A stretch of DNA of 64,000 nucleotides, taken from Metopolophium dirhodum. Lineage: Eukaryota > Arthropoda > Insecta > Hemiptera > Aphididae. A program made the translations under genes and the position numbers. Shown in pieces: positions 1 through 12,166 of this stretch. Below the pieces are notes generated by a model. That model searched no databases, was not told the DNA's origin, and saw only the letters and a list, made by a program, of their open reading frames with translations. Numbering within the stretch: the stretch's first letter is position 1; the number at the start of each line of letters is the position of its first letter. The DNA is taken from positions 29,636,001-29,700,000 of the forward strand of contig NC_083562.1 in assembly GCF_019925205.1 (NCBI RefSeq). The letters are read 5' to 3'.

Positions 1-1512
1 AATCCCCGGGATACCAAACAAGATATTAAATTTATTCTTCTTGGAAACATTTTTAAAAAACGAAATTAATCAGCATTTCCTATTCGCTAATCCAAAATAA
101 CTGTAACAATATTAGGTATGGACATTTTAATAACTCTTTATTGAAAATATTATTACCCGGAATCAACCAAATATGACTATAGAAATATTAAAAGTTTCGA
201 ATTAATGTTTAAACGCTATTTTATAGAAGATATTAATATTTGCTGTCGATGTAATCATATATGCAAATGTGTAAATATAATTAAGATAGTAATTGATTAA
301 ATTAAAATGCTCAACGATTTCCTTTTTAATGAAATACTGTTTAAAATCTTTATAAAATATACAATAGATCGTATTAAAAATTACTTACCACTGTAATCGT
401 TCATTAGGGTGTTATACCCTTCGATTACAGTGTTCAACATCTTGGCAATTGTATCGATATCCTACGTATGTGTATTCAACCTATATAAAACAAAACAAAA
501 AAAAAAACAAATTTAGTAAACAGATTTTAATTAGTCACTATTTTTTGTGGTTAATCATATTTTCCTCAATTTGCGTGATACAAAACAAGTCATTATTTAT
601 AATAATTAATAAGTATTCAATTAGTGATTTCGATATTTTGGTATGGTCATATTAGTTGTTTTCTGATAGCTTAAAATAGTATTTTAATACCATATTATAC
701 TTAAAGTAACATATATAAACATATCTGATATATTATTTTATATTAACAACTGTCAAATATATTATAGTATTTATAATAAATACTAATAATATTATAATTT
801 TGGGAACTAATAAATTATTTTTGACATTTCATCACGCCCTAAATGTGAATAGTAACCTGCGGTCTGTACATTATGTAAAGATCAGTTATTGTACAATGCA
901 TTCATAAGTACCCATAATAGTATTTTATACGCGTTAACACTGTTTAAAAACTACTCAAGGTTAAAATAAGAAATCGTATTTTGTTATATATTTTACATTA
1001 AACACCTAATGCGAAACACGATTCCCCGATGATAAGCTAATGACGGCTGATAATAAAATAATATATTTCAATAAATAATAATATTAACACGTTGATTAAG
1101 AATAGAAAGAAAAAAATGGTTTACTCATATTATTATATTGTGTTATAGTATTATATAGGTGTCCGATTGCAAAACGAATATTATAATCTAAACTATTTCT
1201 GTGAGCGTTTTTTTATTTCTTCTGGACAATACGTTCACGACATCTTGTAGGTTTTTTATCTCCGTTGAAAAAATAATGATACTAGTAAAAAATCACAATC
1301 GAACTGTAGAATTTCGTTTTGAAATCATGGATTCGGGCAGAAGTCGACGAAAGTATTGCACTTCGACGTGCCAGACGGTACCTAGGTAGGAGTGTGTCAC
1401 CGGACGACACATTATAGGTAGCCATATAATATTGTGATATAATAATAAAAAATAATAAATATATCATAATTAATATGTGGCACACACGACCGTCGACAAA
1501 AAAATGATTACA

Positions 1513-1554
1513 CATTATTGTTATTATTATTATTATTATTATTATTGTTATTAT
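1513..1554. repeat. (TTA)n microsatellite
   Basis: About 42 bases of ATT/TTA units with two single-base interruptions (TTG). The long Asn or Tyr runs obtained by translating this and the neighbouring tract are artefacts of the repeat. Confidence 0.9.
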
Positions 1555-1751
1555 GCGTGTATACTCTCTCCTGCACGCGCGTCGTCGTTACAAAACTACG
1601 GATTCGCGGGTTATTTTCCTTCTCCACTTCCCAACCAGTCACCCACTTATCCCCCCAAACGCCCCTCGAATTCTTATAACAATATATTATAATAACGAGC
1701 ATTGTTATTCCGCGCGATCGATCGTCGACGCAATCGTCTATATTAATTATC

Positions 1752-1780
1752 ATATTATTATTATTATTATTATTATTATA
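1752..1780. repeat. (ATT)n microsatellite
   Basis: About 29 bases of uninterrupted ATT units, the second of two such tracts within 250 bases. Confidence 0.9.
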
Positions 1781-2534
1781 AAATAAATAAGTCATGACTT
1801 AAGTATTATATATTATTATTATATAGTATATAAAAAATTCCGGCACAACGAAATCGACTTTGTGATGGTGTTTATATTATTATTATTAGTATAATGATTT
1901 CGACGGTCTGCAAAATATTTTATTCGTTCGGGCCGGCCTTGACGGAATTACGAACGTCTGCAAAACGAACGGTATTATATTAGTTTATATTATTATGATG
2001 TAGGACTGGGTAGTGGTAAAGAAGAATAAAAAACGTCACCGTGCGAAGCGTGTTTATCGTATACTACAGTTGATGATTGCACAACAACTGCACAACCGTC
2101 CAAGGTAGGTACTTACAAGTAAAGTAAGCAAGCAAGAAAGTATATTATAAAACACTAAGTACACCTTTTATACGCCGTTTTGTATATCATAATGTTTAAT
2201 AATAATGTTATAATGTTTATACCTAGTTGCAGGTAATGTGCTTCTGCACCGGATTAGGTTTGATAAAAATTCGTGCAGTGTGCTCCACCGCACTCGCATG
2301 AATATTCCGTCAGTAATAAAATATAAATTATTGCGTCTGTAAACAGGTGGGAATTTGCTGCGTATTTTAATATTCTCCGCGTAGAGACGAGAAGTGTGCA
2401 GTGTGTATCTCCAAAAGTTTTCGAAAAAAAGAAAAAGATTTTCTCTGGTTATTATCTTGAAACCATATATTATAATTTATAAGCCGTACGGTATAGATCC
2501 TCGTTTGTTTCATCCTTCAATAATTTTTTAACAA

Positions 2535-2710
2535 TATGTTATACTTTGAGTGGCGTGATCAATGTATTGATAACAATGATGTGTATTTTTAATTGTGTGT
2601 CTTAAGACACCTTTTCTATAGTAAAAAATGTTCCGATCATCAGCTTGTAGGGAGCAAATTGTACTTTGATAGATTAGAAGTAGACATTTATCAGTACTTT
2701 TTAATATAAT
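2535..2710 (+). repeat. Degenerate copy of the TCTGAGCG repeat family
   Basis: The order of words matches the better copies at 39.5, 39.9 and 46.1 kb: a TGAGTGGCGTGATCAATG stretch (for TGAGCGGAGCGATGAATG), then GTATTGATAACAATGATGTG, then a GTGTCT...CACCTTTT block and an ATTGTACTTTGAT block. Many substitutions suggest an old insertion. No matching inverted end was found, so this is probably the left part only. Confidence 0.5.
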
Positions 2711-4239
2711 CGGCGAAAAAAACAACACGAACACATTTTGATAAAATGTTTATATTATTATTAAAATAATTGTTTGGTAAACCAAAAATTGACCAAATTC
2801 ACTCAGGTTCGAAGTTCGTTGTATGATTTATAAAATTGAATTCAAATCTAATAACACATCCATTACACTATTACAGTGACCCATTCAACGACAAGGTACA
2901 TTTAACACCTACGCTGTACCCAAGAGCAGTTACCTACTTGCCCACTATTTTTCTTTTTCGATTGCTTTCGGTACCTTCGTATGACGTATTACCATAGGTG
3001 AATTTGGTGTTTACTAATAGTGATCGAATATGTATTGATATGTACAGCACTGAACACATTACACCGAAGATACTTGAAGTGTCAAACAATTTATGAATGA
3101 AAATAAGTTAAAAGCGTATCCACTAGACGGCCGTTGTCCAACTTGGGTTTCAATAAGTATTAAATTCCATAATGATCTCTCAGGTATGTAGGTACGTATA
3201 ATATTATCGCGACACTCTGCACAGTCTCACTGCCCTGCTGAATTTCTGGGGGTACCGTGGGCCTTACATTTCGTATTCTGAGCATGTTATTTTCTTAGAA
3301 ATGTTGAAGAACGAAATATTATATCGAACATAAACCTTAATAATACACTATTAAATATTAATATTATAATATAATTTATGACGATAAAATCGTACTAGGT
3401 AGGTACTTGAAAAAGAGTTTATCAGCCGGCGTGCCGTGAACTGCCCTGAGATGTGTCGCGAAATTATTATTGAAATATTATTAACTATTCATACATATTA
3501 TAGTGTGTACTGTGTAGGGTGTTTCGGGATTTGCATAAAGTGTGCCGTGAATAAAAACGTTGAGACCTATACTGACTTAAATGGAGGTCTGGTTTCTGAA
3601 GGCGGAGACATGATCAATTCCTTCTCCCCCCCCCCTTTAGTGAGCATTATCAAAATCGTTTCACCGAAATGTCATACGCTACAGATAAGATACGGGGAAC
3701 GGACCGAAAACCAACTCGTCTGTTCGAGCTTGACGTCAAATACTGCTGCAGTGTTATCGGAAAAGCGTAAGAGGTTCTTCGCAATGAGAAAAAAAATGTT
3801 AATATTATTATATTATGCTATTCAAGCGTTATACATTGAATTTCATACTGTAAATCTGATTATGATACGCGTGTTGGTTATTTTTCGTTTGTATATAATA
3901 TAGTCTCCGTTTCCGAGATCGAAATCACTGCTGCAGCTCGTTGCATACTCGAACTACCTACCTGCATGACGGTTATATTAGAGAGGTATTCAGGTGTAGT
4001 ATATAATATTATGTACTACGGCGAAGCGAAAAATATAAACAAAATAACACATTAATTTAGAGTTAAAATCAATGTAAAACGTTTCGTGAGATATGAAAAT
4101 AATAAATTTTTTGCTGCGACGCCGACACGATTCGTTTAAATTCAGTACGGTTTAATAATATTCCACGCGTGCCATGATGGTTTTGTGTACCTATATAATA
4201 TATTATATATATTATAATAATATGCAAATGAAACACCGT
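2711..4239. other. Non-coding stretch, no supported gene
   Basis: It contains a C run near 3,627-3,636, several TAGGTAGGTAC motifs and AT palindromes. A 155-codon frame at 3,436-3,903 is open but opens on GTG, has no recognisable domain and contains low-complexity Ile/Leu-rich stretches, so it is treated as chance. Confidence 0.55.
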
Positions 4240-4830
4240 AGCGTATATAGGTACACGGCAAAGCCGGGTTTACAACTCCGTCGTCCGTGGTTGTGTCGTG
4301 TGCCAGTTAGGTCGTATTGGTCGACGTAATCGTGGTATCACATTATCACTATAACCACGATCTAGCGGGACATTTTCCCGGTATAGCTTTTGGACACGAC
4401 ACGACGGACGACGTGGCCGCGAACCCGCGCAGTGCACAATTTATATATTATATACATTATATTATATTATAATCGTTTTTCGGTGGGTTTTGGATCTCGA
4501 GACGGACCGTCGCAACCATTTTTCTACAGGTAATAAAATAATACTACGGTATATACCTACCTATTAGTGTATACCGCGCATAACACCACGGACGGTTCAA
4601 TCAGGACCCACGAGTGAAAAACGATTTGCCGCGTACACGGAAAACGGTCCGAAAACGGTGTGTAACATAACGCGAGTCGACGTGAAATCGCGACGGGTCT
4701 GAGCACACGCGGCTATGAGATGTTTTGCTAAAATAAATATATTATGTGTCCGCGTAGAAAACGACGGTAAATGCACGTATGCGGCCGCGGAGGAGGAGAG
4801 TGCGTACGAAAACAAAATAATAATTAAATT
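4240..4830 (+). promoter_or_regulatory. CpG-rich segment, possible promoter and 5' exon
   Basis: CG dinucleotides are dense here compared with the flanks (runs such as ACGACGGACGACG and GGCCGCGAACCCGCG). An initiator-like CCAGTTAG occurs near 4,300. A GC-richer stretch beginning around 4,480 ends in TTTCTACAG followed by GTAATAAAA at about 4,531, which fits an exon end plus splice donor on the plus strand. No protein frame continues through it, so it would be an untranslated first exon. This is inference from composition and one donor-like site. Without transcripts it remains weak. Confidence 0.25.
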
Positions 4831-7144
4831 GTGCCGCGTAACCATTGTATGCGCGTATACTACAATAATAATAATAATAATACACGATAATGTATACAGG
4901 GTGATCATATTGTTGCTCGGAGCTTGATGTTCCTCAAACCCGACCCAAATCTGCAACTTGGCAAACTGCAGTGTTATAATGATATTAAAAGTTAACTCCA
5001 TCCCTACACGGTTCTAACCGCGAAAAAAGTTTAGGTTACGGGATTAGCGTTAAGGAATTTCGAGTAGTGTCTTGCAATAATTTTAATATTATAATCACCC
5101 CGTATACGTGTATACATAATATTATAGTATACTAGCAATCCTACGGATCACATACTTTAACAGTCATTAAAAATTAAAAATAAGAATAATTAGAAAGAGA
5201 AAAGAAGAAGAAGAAGAAGAATAAGAAACTACCCTCGTGGCGCAGTAGTAAACAGTTTATAATATTATTGTGTAGTACAGTAGAATTCTGTTATTCCAAG
5301 TTGAAGGGACCTATGAAAAAATTCGAATTATCTACGGGGAGTTATCAAAAATGTAATATTATGTAGGTATAATATGTAATGTGTAATAAATAGGCTTAGG
5401 GACTTATACCTCTAAAAAGGTGTACTGTGTACACCTCAACCCCCCGGAAGTTTTCATTTTTTAAGGTAAAAGTTTTGTCCAGTGGAAAAAAAATAAGAAA
5501 CAATCGTGTGCAGTTTATAATAATCATGATCGTGTATGTATTTCGATTCAATAATGTCCACCGCCACAGACCGTATAAAATTGTAAGTACATTTATCGCG
5601 ACCTCCAACTATAATGCAGCGACAACTATCGTACTACCCGAAGGCTTAGAAAAAATAAAAACTAGAAAATTCAAGTTTCGCCTTGCTGGAGAATCCGATT
5701 GATATCAGGTGCCCACTAGTCGTACTTCATTTTAAAACGTACCTATATAGTTTTCCGTGTTATTGCTCGTTTGTTTCATTTACAACTTATTATATAATAA
5801 CTGACGTCCGCGACGTTTTCATTACTGTGTTTGTCCACACGTTATTGCAGACTTCCAGTTATCGACTTTTTGACGGACGGCCTTGTACCACAATATACAT
5901 AATATAATAGGTACCAGTTTACCCCGGTCCAACCGGATACTAAACAGTGGTCTATACCAGTGCAGCCGTGACTGGTATGCCTACACCAGCAGCAATTCAA
6001 GTCCTCCGTTGTGGCGTGTTGATTTTTTCGCGGAAGACTATCTCATCTCGCGTAATATTAATATTCGATCATATTTTACTCGGGCGAAGGTTGTAAGCTG
6101 TTCACATGCACCCATCGTGGGTGTAAATAGCTCCTGCAATGCATGCACCGATATGGCATAATGACTGCATATAGCCACTACTAGTAGGGGGGAGGGGGGT
6201 GCTAGTGCGTCTTTAGCACCACAAAAAACAGAGCCATAGTTCTTAATTTTTACAAAGTTTTGTTCTTTTTGATCGTTTAAATACATAGCGTATTATAATT
6301 TTTGTACAAAAAATACACTGAAACATATGAAAAAATCTACCTAACATTTTTTTACGGTAAACTTCCATTAGCGGTTTATTTAAAAAACATTTTTCGTTTT
6401 CCGAATTTCAGAACCTTTAAAATTTCTCGTCACGATGCCGCAGTTTCAGCGTCACCACGCGTAATAATTATAACACAAATATCGCACCAATCACTATATA
6501 GTTAGGTTCAATATTGTTATGCTTCTAACAATAATAATAATATATAATGCTTAAAAGATGAGAAAAAAATGTATCCGATCAGCATCGTGCGGAATAAAAC
6601 GCCAACATATAAATACGATCATATAATAATATGAGTAAATACTCGTATTTATCGCTATATTCGATCTTTCGATATTTTATGTGAGCGGTTCGCATTTGTA
6701 CTTAACTCGTTTCGGCATGATTTATATTATATAGGTAGGTACGATCAAGCTATAATCTCGCAGGCTAAACGCAAATAACGAGATTAATGACGAAAGATGT
6801 TTGAACGGATTATTCTTCATATACCTAATATGTAATAATGATCTCAGCGCTATGTAGGTATACGTATATATTATGTAATTCAATTATTTGAAAAATACAG
6901 AATTTGGTCGCCTAAAAAGCGACCAACGTGCATAAAACTTTTTAATACAATATGATTAAAAACGAGTATGTCGTATAAATTATAACTTTTTCTCTTTCTC
7001 GTTAAATCACCGCATGAGAGCTAACTGTTTGCACATTACTTACTGGGAGTATTACTTCGGCCGTATAAATTACAACTAAATGCATATTAGAATAAAATAT
7101 ATTTAATATAATAGTAAATATTATATCAAATATATTATGTGTTA
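4831..7144. other. Non-coding stretch with one transposon end
   Basis: No gene is supported. It holds an (AAG)n tract at about 5,203-5,221, a pogo-like inverted-repeat end at 5,276 (listed separately), a G-rich run at 6,187-6,199 and a TACAGGGTGATCAT word near 4,896 that resembles the ends of other MITEs in the window but has no visible partner. Short open frames at 5,427-5,702 and 5,883-6,161 lack recognisable motifs. Confidence 0.55.
5276..5346 (+). mobile_element. Single end of a pogo/Tigger-like MITE
   Basis: The segment starts TACAGTAGAATTCTGTTATT, continues with AAGGGACC and then AAAAATTCGAATTATC. This is the usual layout of pogo-family terminal repeats in insects (a CAGTAGAA start after a TA target, then a degenerate second inverted copy). 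Only one end is visible within the next kilobase, so it is probably a truncated copy. The assignment rests on word similarity only. Confidence 0.45.
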
Positions 7145-7455
7145 GTGTGTCAGTGTGTAATCCATACCAAGTGATACATTTAACGTAAGACACTAATTAT
7201 TTCAAAAACTATTAACGTTAAAAATATATTTTTACTATTATTTTATCATTGTTGTTTAGAAAATATTATGTATCACAATATGCATTAATCCTTTATTCGA
7301 AAGCAGAATATTTTATGAGTACGATGAAAAACAGCATGAAATATAATTTTTTCAAAAATGCTAGTCTATTTTTAACGACTTAAAATACATATCAAAAGGC
7401 ATATTCAAAAACGTCAGTGTCTTCTGAAATAATAAATATCTCGTGATAAATGGTT
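7145..7455. mobile_element. Degenerate MITE, sibling of the 34.2-kb element
   Basis: It contains the block ATTTAACGTAAGACACTAAT followed by TATTTCAAAAACTAT, nearly the same as the left end of the 34,181-34,630 element. It also holds a GCATTAATCCTTTATT...AAAGCAGAATAT block that matches an internal segment of that element in inverted orientation. The far end (ATAACCCGTATAAT) fits a decayed right terminus. The ends are no longer well paired, so this copy is older. Confidence 0.55.
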
Positions 7456-10400
7456 CAATAACCCGTATAATATAATATTGGGATAGGAAACTAAAAAGTA
7501 TTTTCTCCAGGCCCTAGACAGTGTTTTAATATTTCTAAGTTATAATAAAATATTTAAATATGAAATGTACATTGTAGATACATTTATTTTTGAGGCGGTC
7601 AAATCTGAAATCTTAAAAACTCATACAGTACGACTGTCTCGCAATATAGGTAAGAAGTATCTAAAAGCATACAGCGCGTTTAACCTCATCTAATATGTTG
7701 TTATATACTTCGCAGAAACGATCTATGTAAATAATATACTATAATGTTAACACTGAAAGTGCATTTTTTTATGAAACCTAATCATGGATTATTTTTTTTT
7801 AGCAAAACGACAATCAAACTAGTTTTGTTATTATACTCATAAACTAGTTCAACATCTGACGTCTTGCGCAAAAATAATGCCATTTTAATTACTTTTGGAT
7901 CAAGGACGTACGCGCGATGGTATTATTATTATTATAGCAAGTATATATATATAGCTACTTAGCTAATACTATTATAGTCTATCCTTGAAATAAAGTTTAT
8001 TCGGTCCTTGCACCTTGACCGCTACCAAAGCCAATCGTCGCATCTTGCTATTGATATCTTTTGGAATAGGAAGAAACATACTTTATACATATTTTAACAT
8101 ATAACATTATTTTTTTAAGTAGTTTATTGGAGTAAAATTTCCTTACGTGGCTGTAATAGTGCGTATATAGGTTTCGTTTTAGCCCGCGTCCAATAATAAC
8201 CCATGCCAAATGCAAATTTTTCGTTGCACCATATTATAAACAGCCATTTCGCTGACATTACACTAAGTAGATAGGTATATTTTTTATATTTTTTACATAC
8301 GTCAAATTCATTGCTTAGGACCAATTACATAATATTACTGATTAGTATTATAATACGGTTGACGCGAGTAAATCAAACAGTGCGTTCAAAAATTCTTAAA
8401 CGTACCTGTCCAGCGTCCTGCAGGCGGTTTAAACAGAATAAATTATAAAGATTCAGCCTCCGATGTTATAAACCTAAACAAATTATTGTTATCAACGAAA
8501 TAAACATTTTATTTTAGTATTTTAAAGTTGATCCATTTGTAATTAAAATACGAATTTATAACAAAATCTTATTTGTATGATTAAGTAAATTGTAAAAAAT
8601 AAAATACTGAATAATATTGTATTGTTTATTTTTCTTCCGTAAACAATAAAATTATACATTTTGCTTTCAATATTTTGTTATTATTTTTTTCGAAAAATGC
8701 GCATGCGTAGATATTTTCACGGTTGAAAAATGACAAGACATATAATTATTATAAAATTTAGCATGGTTTCCAAGCGTGCATTGTTCGGTTCGAGATTGTT
8801 GGTCGCACAGTAGGAGATGAAGTAGATTCTAAATAATTGGGTCAAGTATCAATAACCCATCAACTATACATATTTCGTAAATTATAATTTGGACATTCAT
8901 TGGAGTCGACTTGAATTGATTTGAATAGAACACTGTTTACGTAGGTAAAAGGTTGCAATAATAGTTACATAATATCACAATCGTATATTTTAGACTCTGC
9001 TCGGAGTACCTAAAATATCGGATTTAAATGTAAGTACGTGTATTTTTCTCCCAGAAGGCATCTCCTTTGTACTATATAGTAGTTTTGATTGTTATTTAAA
9101 TTCTCTGTTAATTTTTCATTAATCTGTTAACAGTGGGGAAAATTTGCTCCCGAACACCGGTAAAACCGATATATCAATGATTTAACGTTAATATTTGAAA
9201 ACATTTACAGACGCGTTTATCCGCGATGACCTGTCCAACTCTTGTATTTCAATTGTAGGTTTATGTATTATTACATAATTATAAATTACTCCCACCAAAC
9301 GATAAATTGTATATTTTATTCGGTATTTTTTTTTAAAGATATCGTAGTTGTTGTAGTTTCCAGTTGGTATCACTATTATTATAAATGTTATAAGTTCAGT
9401 TCTTTCGGGTCCAAGCGAAATATCAAGCTTTTATCAGGCTTTTGTACAGTTACCAAATTACTTGACCATTCTTTATGATGCTCAACCCTCTATATTATTT
9501 TACCTTTTTCTGGCTTAGCCAACGCAATTTTTAAATTTTTCTAAAATAGTCAATTTATTAGGACCTGGGTGGTTTTAAAATTCTTACTGCATTGTCATGA
9601 ACTATGATTTCATGTTTACCAGGGAATGTGCCTATTGTGCCTACCATATAGTTTTAATATCATAAAACGATTTTATTTGAAATCCCACACGAACTGCAGT
9701 GTCTAATTATTGTTTATAGTTGACTCGTATCCGAAATTCTTTATTGCAGAACAATAAGTTATACATTTAATCTCGAATTGTTGACACATTCATGATTCAT
9801 ATCATAATCTAACCTTCGTTTTATAGATAACAATAATACATTTCTAAATATTCAATAGGTATACGAATACATATTAAATAGTCATTAATTTACACTTATA
9901 CTGTTCCGATGATATAGATGTTGTGCCTCTTGTGCACAAATCTGAAACATTTCAAAGCGATTAGAAGAAAACTGTACGATATTTTACTAAGGAAAAAAAG
10001 TTACTCAACTTACTCTGATGGTAACAGTTTATTATAATACAGCAGTGCAGTATTTTTACTACAACGCATTTTGTTGTTGGGTAAGGTACCTATATAATTA
10101 TTGTCTTGTTCGCGTGACCTATTCATATACTAACTTTTGTTTACGTACAGTCAAACAATTATAAAATTCCAAAGTTTTGAACAGGTTTGAATTTTTTTTC
10201 TACGTTGACAGAAACACGATTTGGTATACTTTTGATATATGTAGGTACTGTGCCGCATACGAATCAGACTAGAAAATCAATGGTCGTAGGACCGAGGAAA
10301 ATAATATTATTATTTGTATTATACCTATGGTTAAACAAACATAATGTAAGCGTGACTTTGCAGGTTCGGACGTATATTAATCGAATAAAACATATTATAT

Positions 10401-11880
10401 GTAGACGGATTTTAACAAAATTCGATTGTGCAATTGGTTCGTTCTTTGCTTATTAAATAAGTATATTTGTTCAGTACAAACATAAAAAGTGTAAGTAGCT
10501 TAAACCTAACGACATCGACAAGAATGTGAAAGTCCGCCAATTTTTTTTAAGGTTATTATTTAAATTATCTTATATTATTTTGAAATGTCTTATAGACTAT
10601 AGTTAAACAAATTTTACTAACATAATACTTAGATTATTGTGAAAACTATTCAAAATTTAGTAGAATCTCCTAAAAAACTATTTCAGATATGAGATAATAA
10701 GATTATTTCAGTCCGTAACTGTAGTAAGTACATAAGTAAAAATGCCTTCATCAAAAATCATTCACTAACAGTTTTTCAATAAAATCGTTTTTTTTTGTTA
10801 TTATTTATTACATCTCTAGGGCATTTGTTCAAAAAAAAACGTCAAATTATTTATGGTTCGCTATTGATTCATCGTCATGCTTATTCGGACAAAATCACAA
10901 AAATATACTAAACCAATATTATTTTAAATATTAGCTGAGTACTACGTAAACACGACACTATAAGTAGTAGATTTTGAAACATTAGCTAAGTCCACTTCAA
11001 ATTATTTGATATATTATGTTTGTAATGATTGGTTACATTTTAGAGAAATATACGAGGTAAGGTACCAACTACTCGTAACTGTCTAACTATTATTGAATTA
11101 CTATACTGCCGAATAGATATTACATTTTATTTTAATTTCAATGTTTATCGGTAGAATGATATTTTCACAAGTATGAAAAATAATATTAGATAACATTAAT
11201 ATTATGTTACGGTTTGATAAAAACGACACGTTCAAATCAAAATATATCATGGTAATATGAGCGTAATAACCGGACAAATCTCACGTCAATCAACACAGAC
11301 ACCCTCCTCACTCATCTCACTCATTCATGTACGTAATATTTATGGATATATCGACCGGAAATAATGGTTACTGTAAAATTGTAATCGATCGCGATCAATA
11401 ATTATTAATTGATTACAGTTTTTAAATGATAATGACGTGATATTTGAATATCGCGTAACTCTCGACGTAAATTATTACTCATCTACTTATGATAATTATA
11501 TAGGTAGGTAGGTAGTACATATTATTATATTGCGAGAGGAATTTATTTTAAATTATAATTATTCCTCATTGGTATGAAAAAATTGTATACTTAAATTTTA
11601 AATAGGTATCATTAGGTATATTACCTATATATTTTTGTATACGACCGTTATATTACATTATTGCTCGAGTGTAAATCGAAAACTCGTTCTGAGTACTTAG
11701 CCCACTGGTATACGATAGTATTAGAAGATTGGTGGCACCAAAAATAAAAAAAATTACTGCTAGTGTAAATTAACATCAATTGTGAAAACTTAAATGATAT
11801 CTGTTGATATCGAATAGGTAATATTATGTGACAAAAGCCTGACCTAACCTAACGCCTTGTGTCCCTGTCACGGCTATAGA
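7456..11880. other. Long non-coding stretch, nothing specific
   Basis: About 4.4 kb with no supported gene or paired inverted ends. It contains a short (TA)n tract near 7,946, poly(T) and poly(A) tracts, and GTAGGTAGGTAGG at about 11,503-11,516. Short frames at 8,124-8,324 (-), 9,242-9,478 (+) and 10,187-10,456 (+) have no recognisable motif. Confidence 0.6.
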
Positions 11881-12166
11881 TAGTATGGTTGCCCATCGAC
11901 ACATGATTCCCATACTTGAAAAGTATCTACCGAAATGAATCCCTATGATCAGTATTAAAGTTAAATTAAACAGCTGGAGACTTAAGCACTAGTGATTATA
12001 TGTCACAGTGGATATCACAGAACTACAATTTACATTTGAAAGGTAATTGAATTTATAGTCACTACAACAAATAAGCGCTAGTGCGTAAATCTCCAGCCGT
12101 TTAATACTGATAATGGAGATTCATTTCGGTAGACACTTTTCTAGATTCGTTGGGCAACCATATTAT
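11881..12166. mobile_element. Foldback MITE with long inverted repeats
   Basis: The two halves are reverse complements over roughly 110-120 bases each with substitutions and small gaps, leaving only a short central spacer. Shared blocks in order from the ends are TATGGTTGCCCA, AAAGT(A/G)TCTACCGAAATGAAT, ATCAGTATTAAA and GCTGGAGA followed by GCACTAG. The outermost bases are TATGGTTGCCC and GGGCAACCATA, consistent with a TA target. There is no coding capacity. The size, the near-complete self-complementarity and the TA ends suggest a Tc1/mariner-type non-autonomous element. The superfamily is inferred. Confidence 0.8.

Larger units (their letters stand above)
1..2529. other. AT-rich non-coding stretch with microsatellites
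   Basis: No coding region is visible. The stretch is dominated by A/T and short ATAATATTAT-type palindromes. Two trinucleotide microsatellites lie in it (listed separately). CpG content rises around 1,550-1,980 and 2,240-2,420, where short GC-richer segments occur, but no frame stays open across them. A GTAGGTA motif after AAG at about 2,103 resembles a splice donor, but the motif is so common in this DNA that it carries little weight. Confidence 0.6.

Noticed and set aside
1508..1795. Frames with long Asn, Tyr or Ile runs
   Set aside because: They translate the (TTA)n microsatellites and their complements.
2090..2115. Splice-donor-like AAG|GTAGGT
   Set aside because: The GTAGGTA motif is one of the commonest words of this DNA, so the match has no specificity.
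2805..2840. GGTTCGA words as possible tRNA B boxes (also near 8,787 and 62,935)
   Set aside because: No A box at the right distance and no cloverleaf could be drawn; no tRNA found.
3436..3903. 155-codon open frame on the plus strand
   Set aside because: Longest frame outside transposons, but it opens on GTG, has no recognisable domain, contains low-complexity Ile/Leu-rich stretches and shows no splice or promoter context.
5883..6286. Overlapping frames of 82-92 codons on both strands
   Set aside because: No motif, atypical start and both strands open equally; treated as chance in a GC-richer patch.
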